This document shows, piece after piece, positions 5,110 through 6,351 of a stretch of DNA of 6,351 nucleotides. The translations under genes were made by a program, and so were the position numbers. Numbering within the stretch: the first letter of the stretch is position 1; each line of letters begins with the position of its first letter. The stretch is from Methylotenera sp. (GTDB taxonomy: Bacteria > Pseudomonadota > Gammaproteobacteria > Burkholderiales > Methylophilaceae): NCBI GenBank assembly GCA_013816325.1, contig JACDEP010000130.1:1-6351 (forward strand), written 5' to 3'. The notes under the pieces were generated by a model that saw only the letters and a program-made list of their open reading frames with translations, did not search any database and had not been told where the DNA came from.

Positions 5110-6351
5110 TTAGAAGAAGCCTAATTTATTAGGACTATAGCTCACAAGTAAGTTCTTAGTTTGTTGGTAATGGTCCAGCATCATTTTGTGGTTTTCACGA
5201 CCGATACCTGATTCTTTATAACCTCCGAATGCAGCATGGGCTGGGTACGCATGGTAGCAATTCGTCCATACACGACCAGCTTTAATGCCACGACCCATAC
5301 GGTAGGCGGTAGTACCGTTGCGGGTCCAAACACCTGCACCTAAACCGAATATGGTGTCATTGGCGATTGCTAATGCATCAGCTTCATCTTTAAAGGTAGT
5401 GACTGCGAGCACTGGGCCAAAAATCTCTTCTTGGAACACGCGCATTTTGTTGTGGCCTTTAAACAAAGTTGGTTGTACATAGTAGCCTTCAGCAAAATCT
5501 CCGCTCAATACATTGCGGTTACCACCAATCAATACCTCTGCCCCTTCTTGCTTACCAATATCAATGTAGTTCATGATTTTATTGAGCTGGTCTTGTGAAG
5601 CTTGTGCACCAAGCATGGTATTAGGATCTAGTGGGCTGCCTTGCTTGATGGCTGAAACGCGTTTTAACACACGTTCCATGAATTTATCGTAAATTGATTC
5701 CTGGATAATTGCACGTGAAGGGCAAGTACAGACCTCGCCTTGGTTGAATGCAAACAATACTAGGCCTTCAATCGCTTTATCCAGGAAGGCATCATCTTCG
5801 TCCATCACATCAGCAAAGAAGATATTAGGTGATTTGCCGCCCAATTCAAGTGTTGCTGGAATCAGGTTATTTGCTGCTGCGGTAGCAATCGCGCGGCCAG
5901 TAGCTGTTGAGCCAGTAAAGCCGATTTTAGCGATACGTTTACTATTGGCTAATGGCGCACCTACTTCACGGCCATAACCATTGACAATATTGATGACGCC
6001 TGGCGGTACTAAGTCTGCAATAACTTCCATCATAATTAAAATAGAAAGTGGGGTGAATTCAGCCGGTTTCAATACTACGCAGTTACCTGCAGCAAGTGCT
6101 GGAGCTAGCTTCCAGGCCGCCATCAAAATTGGGAAGTTCCAGGGAATGATTTGGCCGACAACGCCTAGTGGCTCATGAAAATGGTAAGCGACTGTGTCGT
6201 GGTCAATCTCACTGATGCCGCCTTCCTGGGCACGGATTGCACCTGCGAAATAGCGGAAGTGGTCTACGGTCAACGGAATATCAGCATTCATGGTTTCGCG
6301 GATTGGCTTGCCGTTATCAACCGTGTCAGCGGTTGCAATCAACTCTAGGTC
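5110..6351 (-). CDS. NAD-dependent aldehyde dehydrogenase, ExaC/AcoD type (5' end outside window)
   Basis: Oxidises short-chain aldehydes such as acetaldehyde to the acid with NAD+, in the cytoplasm. The frame is open to the window edge (Asp-Leu-Glu precede the internal TTG at 6342), so the N-terminus is missing. About 413 residues are visible of an expected 500 or so. Counting from the TTG codon: IIPWNFP at 65-71 and LKPAE at 91-95 (cofactor site), GFTGSTATGR at 141-150 (nucleotide fold), the general base Glu166 in LELGGKSPN, catalytic Cys205 in NQGEVCTCPSR (codon 5728-5730) with a second Cys207, and EEIFGP plus the C-terminal block GGYKESGIGRENHKMMLDHYQQ. The ending KNLLVSYSPNKLGFF and the stretch VWTNCYHAYPAHAAFGG are characteristic of ExaC and AcoD (acetaldehyde dehydrogenase II). 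The exact substrate cannot be read from the sequence. The DUF779 gene lies downstream, beyond a strong terminator. Confidence 0.95.
   Translation of the reverse strand, partial: DLELIATADTVDNGKPIRETMNADIPLTVDHFRYFAGAIRAQEGGISEIDHDTVAYHFHEPLGVVGQIIPWNFPILMAAWKLAPALAAGNCVVLKPAEFTPLSILIMMEVIADLVPPGVINIVNGYGREVGAPLANSKRIAKIGFTGSTATGRAIATAAANNLIPATLELGGKSPNIFFADVMDEDDAFLDKAIEGLVLFAFNQGEVCTCPSRAIIQESIYDKFMERVLKRVSAIKQGSPLDPNTMLGAQASQDQLNKIMNYIDIGKQEGAEVLIGGNRNVLSGDFAEGYYVQPTLFKGHNKMRVFQEEIFGPVLAVTTFKDEADALAIANDTIFGLGAGVWTRNGTTAYRMGRGIKAGRVWTNCYHAYPAHAAFGGYKESGIGRENHKMMLDHYQQTKNLLVSYSPNKLGFF

Overview
The window looks like chromosomal core sequence from a betaproteobacterium. The proteins are typical of that group, and the order 4.5S RNA - dnaX - ybaB - recR beside ubiG and a gph/mupP-type phosphatase is common in proteobacteria. 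By eye the base composition is moderate to low in GC. Together with the ExaC/AcoD-type aldehyde dehydrogenase and its DUF779 partner, this would suit the Nitrosomonadales, for example Methylophilaceae. That family-level placement is an inference from memory, not from a comparison.

Layout. On the + strand, ubiG (ubiquinone O-methyltransferase) and a HAD phosphatase overlap by 4 bases (1-1402). The phosphatase resembles MupP (N-acetylmuramic acid 6-phosphate phosphatase) more than classical phosphoglycolate phosphatase. This pair converges on a - strand block read right to left. First is ffs (4.5S SRP RNA, about 4439-4537), which is too short and non-coding to appear as an ORF but is clear from its domain IV and closing helix. 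Then come dnaX (2563-4269), ybaB (2105-2413) and recR (1500-2099). Further right, also on the - strand, are a DUF779 protein (4613-4999) and a long aldehyde dehydrogenase gene whose 5' end is cut off by the window edge (5110-6351). A strong, nearly symmetric hairpin terminator lies between these last two genes.

How the genes work together. UbiG performs both O-methylations of ubiquinone synthesis, and the phosphatase probably serves peptidoglycan recycling. DnaX (clamp loader), YbaB (nucleoid protein) and RecR (RecFOR gap repair) form the classical replication/repair cluster. ffs supplies the RNA of the signal recognition particle. The aldehyde dehydrogenase and DUF779 protein form a known gene pairing in which the DUF779 role is undefined.

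No mobile element, CRISPR array, tRNA or new multi-gene system is visible. The points worth a second look are mostly regulatory or small: a base change in the SRP RNA symmetric loop, tandem palindromic repeats in place of a ribosome binding site before dnaX, a terminator (perhaps carrying a promoter) splitting the aldehyde dehydrogenase/DUF779 pair, and the likely MupP identity of the gph-like gene.
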